Source of the DNA: FEB-25 sp963822175
GTDB taxonomy: Bacteria; Chloroflexota; Anaerolineae; Anaerolineales; UBA4823
Direction of reading: 5' to 3'
Assembly (NCBI GenBank): GCA_963822175.1
Contig: CAWGGJ010000007.1
Coordinates: 1 to 64,000, forward strand
Length of the DNA: 64,000 nt
Made by a program: the position numbers and the translations under genes. The notes under the pieces are model-generated. The model saw only the letters and a list, made by a program, of their open reading frames with translations. It made no database searches and was not told the DNA's origin. Each line of letters opens with the position of its first letter. Position 1 is the first letter of the stretch. Shown here piece after piece: positions 48,255 through 57,619 of the stretch.

Positions 48255-49587
48255 CTAGACCTTGAAATGCTTGAACTCCGGTAAATAGTCCTTGTGCTGG
48301 GCAAAGAGCTCATTGACCATTTGTTTGATCTCTGCGAGTGAAAGCATGGCAGCAGTCAGTGGGTCATGTGCGATGGCGCGGTATATGGCGACCGGATCAC
48401 CCGTCAGCGCGCCCTGGATGGCAAGCTCTTCAATGCCCGAGCTGAGCTGGGTCAGCAAGGCACACTCAGGCGGTAACGCACCCACGTGGATGGGATGGAA
48501 TCCAGCCCGGTCAACCACCACCGGTACCTCGACACAGGCACCATTTGGCAGGTTGGTCACCAGGTCGGTGTTGGGTACATTGCCATTGAATTTGAACATC
48601 TCACCGCCTTTCAAGGCATTGATGATGTAAGCGGCATATTCCAGGCCACGCTGCAAATCCTCCTGCGGTGAGCGGTTGCGACAGGCGGGCCTTCACCTGG
48701 TCTTTCCAGGTGGCTTCATTGGTCTGGTATTCCTTGAGGATATAGGCATATTCTCCGGGGTTCCAGCCTGTGCCATGGGTGCAATACTTCTCGATCAGGT
48801 CGGGGCGCTTGCGGAACCACCAGTTGTACTCCGAGTTATGCCCACTCGACTCGGTGACGTAATACCCAAACGCCAGGTACATCTCGTTGCGCACGATCTC
48901 CTCATTGTAAATTTCAGGACGTTCGGTGATCGCCTTGTGAATCATGGGATACGCATCGATCCCGTTCCAATGATAGTCGAGGTACCAGGCCTGGTGGTTG
49001 ATACCAGCGCAGGTATAGGTGATCTCTTCAAATGGGGCACCGATCCATTCCGCCAGCATCATGGCAGTCCCCTGGACGGAGTGGCACAATCCGGTCACCG
49101 TGATATGGGTTTGCCGCTGCAGGGCAGCACATAGCATAGCCATCGGGTTGGTGTAGTTGAGCAGGACCGCCCCGGGGCAGTATCGCTCCATATCCCTGAC
49201 GATGTCCATCATGGGCGGCAGGGTGCGCAGGAAACGAAATATTCCACTCGGCCCGCGCGTGTCGCCCACGTTGATATCCACACCGTACCGCTTGGGGATC
49301 TCGATATCATGCTTCCACACTTCGGTACTGCCCGCCAGGATGGTAGTGAGCACCACGTCAGCATCCTTGAGAGCTTCAGCACGGTCAAGCGTGGCGGTCA
49401 CCCTTGCAGGATACTTGCCCTCCGTGACAAGCTTATTCACTGCGGTCTGGGCAAACTCCAGCCGTTCGGGATGGATGTCCATCAATGCCAGGGTGGCATC
49501 CTGGAGCAAGGGGAAGGTTAGAATATCGCGTGCCAGCTCTCCTGTGAACCCAAGGCTGCCAGCTCCAATGAATGCAATCTTTGTCAT
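48255..49587 (-). CDS. GH4 family glycosidase (alpha-galactosidase-like), one frameshift
   Basis: The start IAFIGAGSLGFTGELARDIL is the NAD-binding glycine motif of family GH4. Also present are VVLTTILAGSTEVWKHDIEI, NYTNPMAMLCAALQR, the metal-binding CHSVQGT and the GINHQAWYLDYHW segment; these fit the alpha-galactosidase (MelA) branch. GH4 enzymes need NAD and Mn2+ and cleave by redox elimination in the cytoplasm. The frame shifts near 48,670 and resumes with LEYAAYIINALKGGEMFKFN to give about 444 residues. In this operon the substrate may be an alpha-galactosaminide; that is inference. Confidence 0.85.
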
Positions 49588-49627
49588 AATTTCTCCTTTT
49601 ATTTGATGATGTACATGCGAGCCTGGG

Positions 49628-50509
49628 TTAGCCCTTTATCCCACTCATGGTGAAGCCCTGGACGATCCAACGCTGGAAGAACACGAAGACGATCAGGATC
49701 GGCATGATGATCAGGACCGTAGCAGCCATCACCAATGCCCCCTGGCCAGTATGGGTGGAGTTGAACCAGGTCAGGATGATCGGCAGTGTACGCACCTCGA
49801 TCTTTTGCAGGACGATCATCGGCCACAGGTAGGCATTCCAGCTGGCCATAAAACCCAGGATGCCCAGGGTTGCCAGTGGTGCACCCAGCTGAGGTAGGAC
49901 AATACGCCAGTAGATCTGCCACTCGGAGGCACCATCGATACGACCGGCATCCAACAGCTCGTTGGGCAGCGTTTCACAAAACTGGCGCATCATAAAAATG
50001 CCAAATGCATCCACCATGCTGAAGACCACCAGCCCCCACAGCGAGTTGATCAGGTGCAGGCGTGACAGGATCAGGAAGCTGGGGATCATGGTGATCTGGG
50101 TGGGGATCATCATCATAGCGAGAAACCAACCAAAGAGCAGCTTCTTTCCGGGAAATTCGAATTTAGCGAACATATACCCAATGAGAGAGCTGGTGAACAA
50201 TGTGGTAACCATGTTAAAAATCGCCACGAAGGCACTGTTGCCATAGAATCGCATCAATGGGAGTTTCGGGTCATTAAATATTGCCTTATAGTTCTCCAGG
50301 GTGAAGGTTTCAGGCCAGAACGTGGGAGGAACTCGAAGATTTTCCAGGTTGGTCTTGAAGGAGCTCAAGATCATCATGATGAACGGCAACAGGGTGAACA
50401 AGAGACCCATGGTCAGGGCAACATAGAACATTAATCGGCCAAACAGCTTCTTATTGAAGGCTGACTTGCGGATATGATCGGTATTCGAAGGTTCAGTGAC
50501 GGCAGCCAT
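49628..50509 (-). CDS. Sugar ABC transporter permease (MalG type)
   Basis: From ATG 50509 (directly after the stop of the first permease) this 293-residue protein has six membrane helices and the inner EAA loop (PNELLDAGRIDGASEWQIYW, RIVLPQLGAPLATLGI) that contacts the ATPase. The end LVFVFFQRWIVQGFTMSGIKG-like segment is typical of CUT1 family MalG proteins. The shared ATPase subunit is not encoded in this operon, which is normal for CUT1 systems using a common MsmK. Confidence 0.9.
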   Translation of the reverse strand: MAAVTEPSNTDHIRKSAFNKKLFGRLMFYVALTMGLLFTLLPFIMMILSSFKTNLENLRVPPTFWPETFTLENYKAIFNDPKLPLMRFYGNSAFVAIFNMVTTLFTSSLIGYMFAKFEFPGKKLLFGWFLAMMMIPTQITMIPSFLILSRLHLINSLWGLVVFSMVDAFGIFMMRQFCETLPNELLDAGRIDGASEWQIYWRIVLPQLGAPLATLGILGFMASWNAYLWPMIVLQKIEVRTLPIILTWFNSTHTGQGALVMAATVLIIMPILIVFVFFQRWIVQGFTMSGIKG

Positions 50510-50510
50510 A

Positions 50511-51483
50511 TCAGTACTCCCAGTCCGTGCGCAGGATGCGCATCTGGAAGAGGGTGACACCCATGACGATCAAGAACAGCACAAACGACTCGGCCGCTGC
50601 CCAACCCATCCGCTGGTAGCGGAAGGCGCTTTTGTAGATATCAAGCATCAGCACCTGGGTCTGGTTGCCTGGATCGCCATTCGTCATCACCTGGATGATG
50701 TCAAAGACCTGGAAGGAAGACAGCATCGTCATGACACATACGAACAGGATGGTCGGCCGGATGAGCGGTATGCTGATCTTCAGGAATGCCTGCCAGGGGT
50801 TGGCACCATCAATCAAAGCTGCCTCCCGAAGCTCCTGCGGTATCCCCTGCAAGGCAGCAATGAAAATGACCATGTTATAGCCATAATCTTGCCAGAGATA
50901 AGCCAGGATCGACCGCCCACATAGCTACTGAGACGTTGGCAAACCCGGCACGCGGATCCGACAGCCAGGCTACCGGTGTACCCCCCACGGCGCGGATGAT
51001 CGCATTGATCCAGCCTGACTGCGGGTTATACATGGTCATCCAGATCAATGCAACGCCTACCGAGGAGGTAAGTACTGGCAGGAAGTAGATGGTGCGGTAT
51101 AGTGATTTATAGCGGTTGCCGATCGATTCGAGCAACCAGGCTAGAGACAGGGTGATCGCCAGGTTGAGAGGTAATACCACCACTGCAAAAATAAGCGTAT
51201 TCTTCAGGCTGACACGGAAGAGGTTCGCCTGCACCGAGGTACCCTTGATCATCTCGATAAAATTACCCAACCCGACGAAGGGATTGGTGCCTCCAAGGCC
51301 GAGGATCGGACCTCCAAGGCGCCCGGGGCTGTAATCAAAGAACATCAAAACGAACGCCCATCCCAGCACAAACAAGCCTATCAATTCATACAATAACAGC
51401 GGCAAGGTTACACCGACAACAAAATGCCGCTTGGATTTGGCAATACCGCTCCTGGGCTTCTTATTTGTACGCCTCAGATTCAT
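50511..51483 (-). CDS. Sugar ABC transporter permease (MalF type), one frameshift
   Basis: The first frame (GLFVLGWAFVLMFFDYSPGR, RVSLKNTLIFAVVVLPLNLA, TIYFLPVLTSSVGVALIWMT) covers the first four helices and stops near 50,880. The next frame resumes with MVIFIAALQGIPQELREAAL, IDGANPWQAFLKISIPLIRP (the EAA loop) and the last helix. Joined length is about 324 residues, normal for CUT1 MalF-type permeases. A single base shift near 50,880-50,905 explains the break. Confidence 0.85.
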
Positions 51484-51553
51484 ACTGCATCACCTACAGA
51501 GAAGTATAAAAGGATGATGGCACAGGGGCGTGCAGTGCACGCCCCTGAAAGTA

Positions 51554-52883
51554 TTATTTGAATGTTGAATTCGCTTCCGTGTCGATCGCTTCCACTGCCT
51601 GGTCGACCGTCTCCACGCCCTGCAGTGCATTCAGGATGTGTGGGTAGATGATCTCATACATCACCAGGTCTCGGTCAGGCATGTTGCCCATATATTCACC
51701 AAAAGGTAGGATATCGAGCGCCTTGGGTACCCAGGGCATGGCAACCAGCGATTTCCGCCGATTGAGCCACAGATGGCATTGCGGGAATGGTGCCGCTGGC
51801 AATATTCCATTGGGTGGCATTGGCAGGGACTGTGGTAACGTACTTGATAAAATCCCAGGCGATGGCCTGGTTCTTGCTGTTGGGTGAAACCGTCAGCCCC
51901 CAACCGGAATCAGCGACGAATACCGGGTCACCCTGTGTGGGCGGCAGGTAGACATAATCCCATTCATCTGTGAAATCAGGGAAGTTGGTTTGACCCTCTG
52001 CGATCGCCCAGGCACCGATATATCCGATGCCAACCATGCCCTGGAAAAAGGCATCGATGACAAAGTTGGTGCTGTCATTGAAGACCACCGGGTCCACCAC
52101 ACCAGCGTTGACCGCGTCCACCATCCACTGCACCTGAGCCTTTGCCTCGGGGGTGTTGAAGGTGAAACCGGTCTGGTCAGCATTCCAGTACTCACCACCC
52201 CGCTGCCTGATGCCTGCCAGGAATGCAGCCCAGGTCGGGTCAGCAGAAGTGAAATGGAAACCAGCAGTGGTCATCATGCCGCTTGAATCCTTCTCAACGA
52301 GTTTCAACGCATCAGCTACCACGTCATCCATAGTCTTCCACTCGGGGGGAAAGGTCAGGCCGGCAGCTTCGAACTTGGTCTTATTGACCAGCACGCCACC
52401 GTATTCCATGTTGAATTCCTGTGGCATTCCGTACAGGACATCATTGACGATAAATCCACCGATGGGTGCAGCATAGAAGGTTTCCTTGGCCTGGTCAATC
52501 GTCATGACGTCCGCAGGCACGGGTGCCAGGCGTTCGTAATATTGCGAGGTCCAGGTGCCAAACAGCTGCAGGATATCAGCCTCCTCACCGGCAGGCATGG
52601 CGGTCTGCAAAGTTTGCAGGTAGAGCTCATAGTCAAAATTCTCGAGCTGGATGTCCACGTTGGGATGCTCAGCCTCGTAAGCTGCAATGAGCGGTTCATA
52701 ACCGGCAATGAAGGCATTATTCGTATGCACCCACATGCGCAGGACAGCAGGCTCATCACTGCCAGTTTCAGGCGCAACAGGAGCCTCCGTGCTTTCAGGC
52801 ACTGAAACGGTGGGGGTCCCACCACCACATGCGGTGAGAACAAAGGTCATTACTATTACCAGGGTAAAAATCGTGTATTTCAT
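51554..52883 (-). CDS. Sugar ABC transporter substrate-binding lipoprotein, frameshifted near C-terminus
   Basis: ATG 52883, 6 bases after an AGGAGA site, begins a lipoprotein signal (IVMTFVLTAC). The protein is a family-1 extracellular solute-binding protein: VLRMWVHTNN, YEAEHPNVDIQLENFDYELY, GEEADILQLFGTW, GYIGAWAIAEGQTNFPDFTD and NQAIAWDFIKYV. The frame shifts near 51,760 and then continues through LVAMPWVPKALDILPFGEYM to a stop at 51554, about 443 residues in all. It would capture the oligosaccharide released by the GH114 lipoproteins. Confidence 0.85.
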
Positions 52884-52960
52884 CTTGCGTCTCCTCTTCA
52901 TGATAAATACTGTTCCATGCTTATCGATGGATATTGAAAATATAATCTGCCAGGTTGCCC

Positions 52961-53998
52961 CTATGCACCTCCTGATAACTTAACCACGGCATCGAGATTA
53001 TTCGGTAAATCTGGATCCAAGCCTTTGGATTGCGACCGATAAAAGGCGATCAATTGACCTACGGGCAGGTAGAGTGCACTTCGCATGGATTCATCCAGTC
53101 CGGCCACGAAACGGTCCAAACCACCCGCCTGGCTTAGCTCCAGCACTCTGCCCCCCAGGGTTTGAATATCTGCCAGCACCGCTGATTCATACTTCATGTT
53201 GACTGTCGACTGAAGTCCGATCACGCAGGTTGAACCTGTGACCATGCTTTTCGGCCCATGGCGGAACTCCAGGAAGTGAAATGGCTCGCTATGGGTGAGA
53301 GACATCTCTTTCATCTTCAGGCTGAGCTCGGCAGCCAGCCCATACCTTGCCCCCGAACCCAGCCAGTAGAAGCGATCGATGGATGCAGCTGAGCCGACAC
53401 CAGAAGCGATTGGATCTGCCCAGTCGATGACCTTGCGACCAGCTTCAGGTAATTCAGATAGCGAGGTGAACAGGTCGGTACGCCCAGCCCACAGAAACGT
53501 GAGTGCCAGCGTAGAAAGGTAGAGGGTGGAAAATGCACGCGTCTGTGCCACCGACTGCTCCTGCCCGGAAGGCAGGATCATGTTGATCGTACCCATCCTG
53601 GCCAGCGGCATCTGGTCATAGCAGGATAGGGTCAGCAGCGTACCACGCTTATCTTCCAGGAAAGAACCACACGCCTGCAAGGTCTCAGTGGTCTCGCCTG
53701 ATCGTGAGATGGCCACCAGCAGGGTCTTCCTGGGAGCATAGGAAGAACTGGGGTTAAGCCAGAGCTCCGATGCCGGGAAGGCACGGCACGTCATGCCCGT
53801 CAGCTGCTGGCACTGGGTGGCAGCAGCCATGGCCAGGTAATAGGTTGAGCCACACCCAGTGAAGAGAATATGCTCAAAATGATGCTCAGGAGTTAGGGTA
53901 AGGATTTCCTGGCGATTCGCCTCCAGGACCTTGAGAGCAGCAACCCAGGCTTCAGGCTGGGAGAAGATTTCCTGTCGGGTAAATTGTCCTTTCTCCAT
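52961..53998 (-). CDS. SIS-domain sugar-phosphate isomerase/deaminase (AgaS/GlmS-like)
   Basis: I take ATG 53998, which follows AGGAGAGGTT. The 345-residue protein has two SIS domains: the first with FTGCGSTYYLAMAAATQCQQ and AISRSGETTETLQA, the second with YWLGSGARYGLAAELSLKMK and FLEFRHGPKSM, the latter typical of GlmS isomerase-like and AgaS proteins. In N-acetylgalactosamine pathways AgaS converts galactosamine-6-phosphate to tagatose-6-phosphate plus ammonia. That role fits the downstream PfkB kinase and GatZ-type protein. Confidence 0.85.
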   Translation of the reverse strand: MEKGQFTRQEIFSQPEAWVAALKVLEANRQEILTLTPEHHFEHILFTGCGSTYYLAMAAATQCQQLTGMTCRAFPASELWLNPSSSYAPRKTLLVAISRSGETTETLQACGSFLEDKRGTLLTLSCYDQMPLARMGTINMILPSGQEQSVAQTRAFSTLYLSTLALTFLWAGRTDLFTSLSELPEAGRKVIDWADPIASGVGSAASIDRFYWLGSGARYGLAAELSLKMKEMSLTHSEPFHFLEFRHGPKSMVTGSTCVIGLQSTVNMKYESAVLADIQTLGGRVLELSQAGGLDRFVAGLDESMRSALYLPVGQLIAFYRSQSKGLDPDLPNNLDAVVKLSGGA

Positions 53999-54070
53999 AA
54001 CCTCTCCTAAAAAGAGCAACGTGGTGTGGAACTTCTCGAAAATACCTGAGAATAAATCGTCAATTAAAAA

Positions 54071-54847
54071 TCATGCGATAAGAAGGCGGATACCTCTCTG
54101 TTTAATGCTTTCGGTGAACTCAGATGGTGTACGGTCGTCCGTGACAAGTGTTTGGATGCGTTCCAGGGGTGCCAGCAACACGGTGGCAGTATGACCGAAC
54201 TTGGTGTAGTCTGCCAGGACAATGATCTCTCTCCCTGCTTTAAGGATGGCACGATCGGTTAAAGTTTCAGGTAGGTACTCGTTGGTGAGTCCGAACTCCA
54301 GGCTGATGGCGCGTGTGCCGATAAAAACCTTATCGGCGTGGACTTCCGCCAGGGCTTGCTCGGTAATATGACCAATAAATGAGAGCTCACTGTCACGCAG
54401 CATCCCACCCAGGCATATCACCGTGATATCCTCCATGCCTGCCAGGGTATTGATCACTGGTAGAGAATTGGTGAGCACCGTCAGGTGTTTTCGTCCACGC
54501 AAGGCGCGTGCAACCTCCAGGACGGTTGTCCCGGAGCCGAGAAAGACTGTCTCGCCATCCTGTACAAGCGCAGCAGCAGCCTGCCCTATGCGGAGCTTTT
54601 CGTCTGCCTGCTCCCCTTGGCGCTGGAGTATGGGTGGTTCGGTTTGGGTCTTGGTCATAGAAATCGCACCACCATGGACCCGCTGGAGCTTGCCATCGCT
54701 GGCCAGGGCATCCAGGTCACGCCTGGCAGTGGCGGTGCTGACATTGAACGTGGTGCAGATATCTGCCACGCTGATGCGCTGGTGACGTTCCACCAGCTGG
54801 AGGATCTGGATCTGACGGTCGGTTCCTGAGATAAGACTGGTTTCCAT
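54071..54847 (-). CDS. DeoR-family transcriptional regulator
   Basis: The 258-residue protein has an N-terminal HTH_DeoR (RISVADICTTFNVSTATARR, DLDALASDGKLQRVHGGA) and a C-terminal sugar-phosphate sensor domain (VFLGSGTTVLEVARALRG, VICLGGMLRDSELSFIG, ADKVFIGTRAISLEFGLTNE). ATG 54847 is preferred over the upstream TTG. It is the first gene of the operon and probably represses it until a pathway sugar phosphate accumulates, as AgaR does. Confidence 0.9.
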   Translation of the reverse strand: METSLISGTDRQIQILQLVERHQRISVADICTTFNVSTATARRDLDALASDGKLQRVHGGAISMTKTQTEPPILQRQGEQADEKLRIGQAAAALVQDGETVFLGSGTTVLEVARALRGRKHLTVLTNSLPVINTLAGMEDITVICLGGMLRDSELSFIGHITEQALAEVHADKVFIGTRAISLEFGLTNEYLPETLTDRAILKAGREIIVLADYTKFGHTATVLLAPLERIQTLVTDDRTPSEFTESIKQRGIRLLIA

Positions 54848-54887
54848 AATCGCTCTCAATCAATCTAAAACCATCAAAATCAATCAT

Positions 54888-54916
54888 ATTGTATGAAATT
54901 TTATGGCGTTTTGCAA
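54888..54916 (-). promoter_or_regulatory. Predicted sigma-70-type promoter of the DeoR-led operon
   Basis: On the minus strand TTGCAA (54916-54911), a 17-base spacer and TACAAT (54893-54888) lie about 40 bases before the DeoR ATG. Three GATTGA boxes (complement of TCAATC at 54856, 54860 and 54880) lie between the -10 box and the gene and could be operator half-sites. Confidence 0.5.
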
Positions 54917-55021
54917 CTGACAAATGTCACATTTTAGATTAATCCATCCGGGGAATCGGGGCGTTTTACCAGGCAGGCTTTTATCTGGGCTTTGTAGCCG
55001 CTGGTTTGGTTTCTTTCGCAG

Positions 55022-55345
55022 TCATGGTCTGATCCGTGTCAGCCCATAGCCACTCTCGATCAGCTCCACCAGCCTGCGCGTGAAGCGGGCCGCCGGAGCC
55101 CCAACGATTACGCCATGGTTAAAAATGATCGTCAGGCTAAGCAACTCATATTGCTCAATACCTTCCTCCACTGCCATCAGCTTGCGGGTGGTTCATCCCA
55201 CCACCAGGTCGAGCTTGCGGGTGCCAGCGGCAATCCCCAAGTTGGCGTGCCCTTTGCCAAGCATCCCGACCGAGGAGATACCGACCGTGCTTTTTATGGA
55301 AGTGACGATGGTCGAGTCCCGTGCATGGCAGCTGTAGATACAACT
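55022..55345 (-). pseudogene. Broken unrecognised gene
   Basis: Three minus-strand frames read one after the other: ending STAAMHG, then DSTIVTSIKSTVGISSVGML to LDLVVG, then AVEEGIEQYELLSLTIIFNH and RRLVELIESGYGLTRIRP-stop at 55022. Codon use and the amphipathic pattern look coding, so this is probably one small gene (about 105 residues seen) with two shifts, complete or partial. I do not recognise the family. Confidence 0.35.
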
Positions 55346-55459
55346 TTAAATAAAAACAGACAGAGCCTATAGAAGCACGAGCGCAGAGCAGAACCAGGTA
55401 GCGTTTTCGGCACTCACCCACTGCCAGGCAGCCTGGATGGATTCTGTGAATTACACTTA

Positions 55460-56476
55460 TTAGAATACCAAGGCTGGTGGCTGGATAATTATCCCCGTTT
55501 GCAAATAACGCTCAAATACAGGGACATGCTGTTCGACTACAGCCAGCAATTCTCCAGGTCTGAAGCGGGCAAACCAGTTGATCTTCCATAGCAGGCGACC
55601 GATCTGGAATGGCTCGATGGGTTCGGCTGGCCAGGGCAGATGGGTTGTGTATCCACGCTGGAAGGCTGCCAGCAAATCTGCATAGCGAGCTTCGTCGGTT
55701 GCCTCCAGCAGGTCGAGCATGGCCATGGCGATATCGTGGGAGCGAAAGCCCCAGGTGGTATCTTCAAAATCCAAGGGAACCAGCGTGCCTTTATGGAGCT
55801 TGATATTTTCATGCCAAAGGTCACAGTGAATGATGCGCAGGTCGCAGCAGTCTGCCTGCGCATAAGCCAGTTCTACATGCCTATGCATCCGCTCGAGCAA
55901 GCTACGCTGTTCTTTGGGTAATTCAAGCAGGGTTGGCGAGGCATGCTCTTGTATGATCAAGTTTTCTTCACCCCTGGATAACCAATGCTCAAAGTGCCGG
56001 GTGGTAAAGCCAGGCGGAGGATTCCAGACCTTTCCATGAAGATGAAGCTGTGCAAACAACACACCCATCATTTCCAGGTTGCTTTTGGTTAGATAATACT
56101 TTAGCGAGCGACCCGGAACCCAGTGCATCAGGCTGGCATTCCAGACCCTGGGGATGCCAGGGATGCTCATGGGCTGTACATATTCGCCTGAGCGGGTCGG
56201 GACAATGCGCGGCACTACCATTGGGGTGTCTCGCGCAAGGGCTTCCAGCCAGAGCGCTTCTGAGCGGAGGTCTACTAGCTCCCGCCAGCCAGGAGCTGCC
56301 AAGCGGAGTATGAACCGCTCTCCTGGAGCAGTGGTCACACAATAGAGCAGGTTGGTGTACCAGCCATAATAGTCAAGCCGTTGTTGATCAAGATCGTAAT
56401 TCTTCAAGGCAAGCATAGCCAAAGCGTGCAAACGGCGCAGCCTGCCTGTCTGGGATAGATCTGAGTACTCTTTCAT
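55460..56476 (-). CDS. APH-family phosphotransferase (aminoglycoside/choline kinase fold)
   Basis: From ATG 56476 the protein has 338 residues. The kinase-fold motifs are present: FILRLAAPGW (ATP-contacting strand), the catalytic loop IIHCDLWHENI and the metal-binding LDFEDTTWGFRSHDIAMAM. These enzymes phosphorylate small hydroxylated metabolites, for example homoserine, choline, sugars or aminoglycosides; the substrate cannot be told here. It lies upstream of the galactosamine-type operon, separated by a broken gene, so a link is uncertain. Confidence 0.8.
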   Translation of the reverse strand: MKEYSDLSQTGRLRRLHALAMLALKNYDLDQQRLDYYGWYTNLLYCVTTAPGERFILRLAAPGWRELVDLRSEALWLEALARDTPMVVPRIVPTRSGEYVQPMSIPGIPRVWNASLMHWVPGRSLKYYLTKSNLEMMGVLFAQLHLHGKVWNPPPGFTTRHFEHWLSRGEENLIIQEHASPTLLELPKEQRSLLERMHRHVELAYAQADCCDLRIIHCDLWHENIKLHKGTLVPLDFEDTTWGFRSHDIAMAMLDLLEATDEARYADLLAAFQRGYTTHLPWPAEPIEPFQIGRLLWKINWFARFRPGELLAVVEQHVPVFERYLQTGIIIQPPALVF

Positions 56477-56701
56477 GGATGATGGCAATTCATTCTATTC
56501 CTAATATTATGCCGCTCGATTATCTCTCAGGTAAGTATGCGGAGAGCAATATTAGCGGTGATAGCGCTATCCATTAATTATTGCTAAAGTCGGGCATTGC
56601 GTCTCTCAGGCGGGAAATCAACGATTTGATAGGCTCCAGCTTCATTGTTCTTGGGATGATATCTTGAGGTTCGACTTGCTTCGCAACCAGGGTAAGCGGA
56701 T

Positions 56702-57361
56702 TTATTTATTTGGACTTATAAAAGCCGCTGAATCTAAAATCACCTGCTCGGCGGCCATTATACACGCAGCTGGGTCGCCCTTTCCACTCGCCATGAGTTT
56801 CACCGTTTCGCGATATTCTCCTTCATCCGTAAGCAGCGTATACCCACCAATGAAGTGCCCGCCGCCGATAAAAATCACAATCTCAAACAAGTTGCCGCCG
56901 ATTGACCTGCGTTCCCGGGTGTAAGTGGGGTTCCCGCCATCCGGTAGGGAGAAGAGGGTTTCAAGCCAACAATCCTGGATATTTTTGTAAATCAGCGACA
57001 CATATCTTTGATCCGATGAGGTTTTCTTATCCCATTGGTTTGCATCAAAGAGCAAATCATATTGAAATTCACCTCCATTCAGTAAATCCATTCCATTAAA
57101 AACAGCCACATCATAACCAGGTGGAAGGGTTGGAGTTGCCGTGTCACTAGGGGTGGGCATGGTGGTTGCGGTGGGGCTAGGGGCCGGTGTTTGGGTGAAA
57201 GTAGGTTCCGATGTCCTGGTCGGTGCGGGGGGAGGCGTGGCTGTCCATAGGGCAGCGATGTCTTGCGTCACTGTATCCGTTTTCAAGGCTGCTTGCTGTG
57301 GAGACAAACTACAGCTGGATATTAATATGACCAGTAGGAATAAGATGCATGATCGTTTCAT
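56702..57361 (-). CDS. Lipoprotein with Thr/Pro-rich linker
   Basis: ATG 57361 starts a lipoprotein signal (LFLLVILISSC). A Thr/Pro/Ala-rich linker (TPSDTATPTLPPGYD) leads to a folded domain of about 130 residues with VAVFNGMDLLNGGEFQYDLL and GGHFIGGYTLLTDEGEY. This layout is common in Anaerolineae surface lipoproteins. No function is known. Confidence 0.65.
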   Translation of the reverse strand: MKRSCILFLLVILISSCSLSPQQAALKTDTVTQDIAALWTATPPPAPTRTSEPTFTQTPAPSPTATTMPTPSDTATPTLPPGYDVAVFNGMDLLNGGEFQYDLLFDANQWDKKTSSDQRYVSLIYKNIQDCWLETLFSLPDGGNPTYTRERRSIGGNLFEIVIFIGGGHFIGGYTLLTDEGEYRETVKLMASGKGDPAACIMAAEQVILDSAAFISPNK

Positions 57362-57514
57362 GTTTTCTATGTCCACTCCAAGTTTTAAATTTTATTCCAT
57401 AAAATGACGTTACTAAATGCAGAGTCACCGAGTTCTGATCCTTCGTTCCTCTGGTAATGAGAAGATTTATCCCAATCTTTTACTGCCATATTCCTCTACT
57501 AAGGGTTAATCGAA

Positions 57515-57619
57515 ATGGTTTTACTGCTTGCAGGAAAGCTATGGGGAAAAACCAACTTACACAACGGAGATCCAGGTCAGATCGATCCTGCCGATGTGAT
57601 TAACCCAGGTATGGTCTAG
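57515..57619 (+). pseudogene. Remnant of a LysM-domain C-terminus
   Basis: A 34-codon frame reads LLAGKLWGKTNLHNGDPGQI then DPADVINPGMV-stop, resembling the second half of a LysM peptidoglycan-binding domain (A.klyG...., NP..I.PGm). No longer ORF is attached, so it seems to be a fragment. Confidence 0.3.

Noticed and set aside
55155..55421. An 88-residue minus-strand ORF
   Set aside because: Its composition (runs of Arg, His, Cys) is that of an out-of-frame reading; the coding sense lies in the other two frames.
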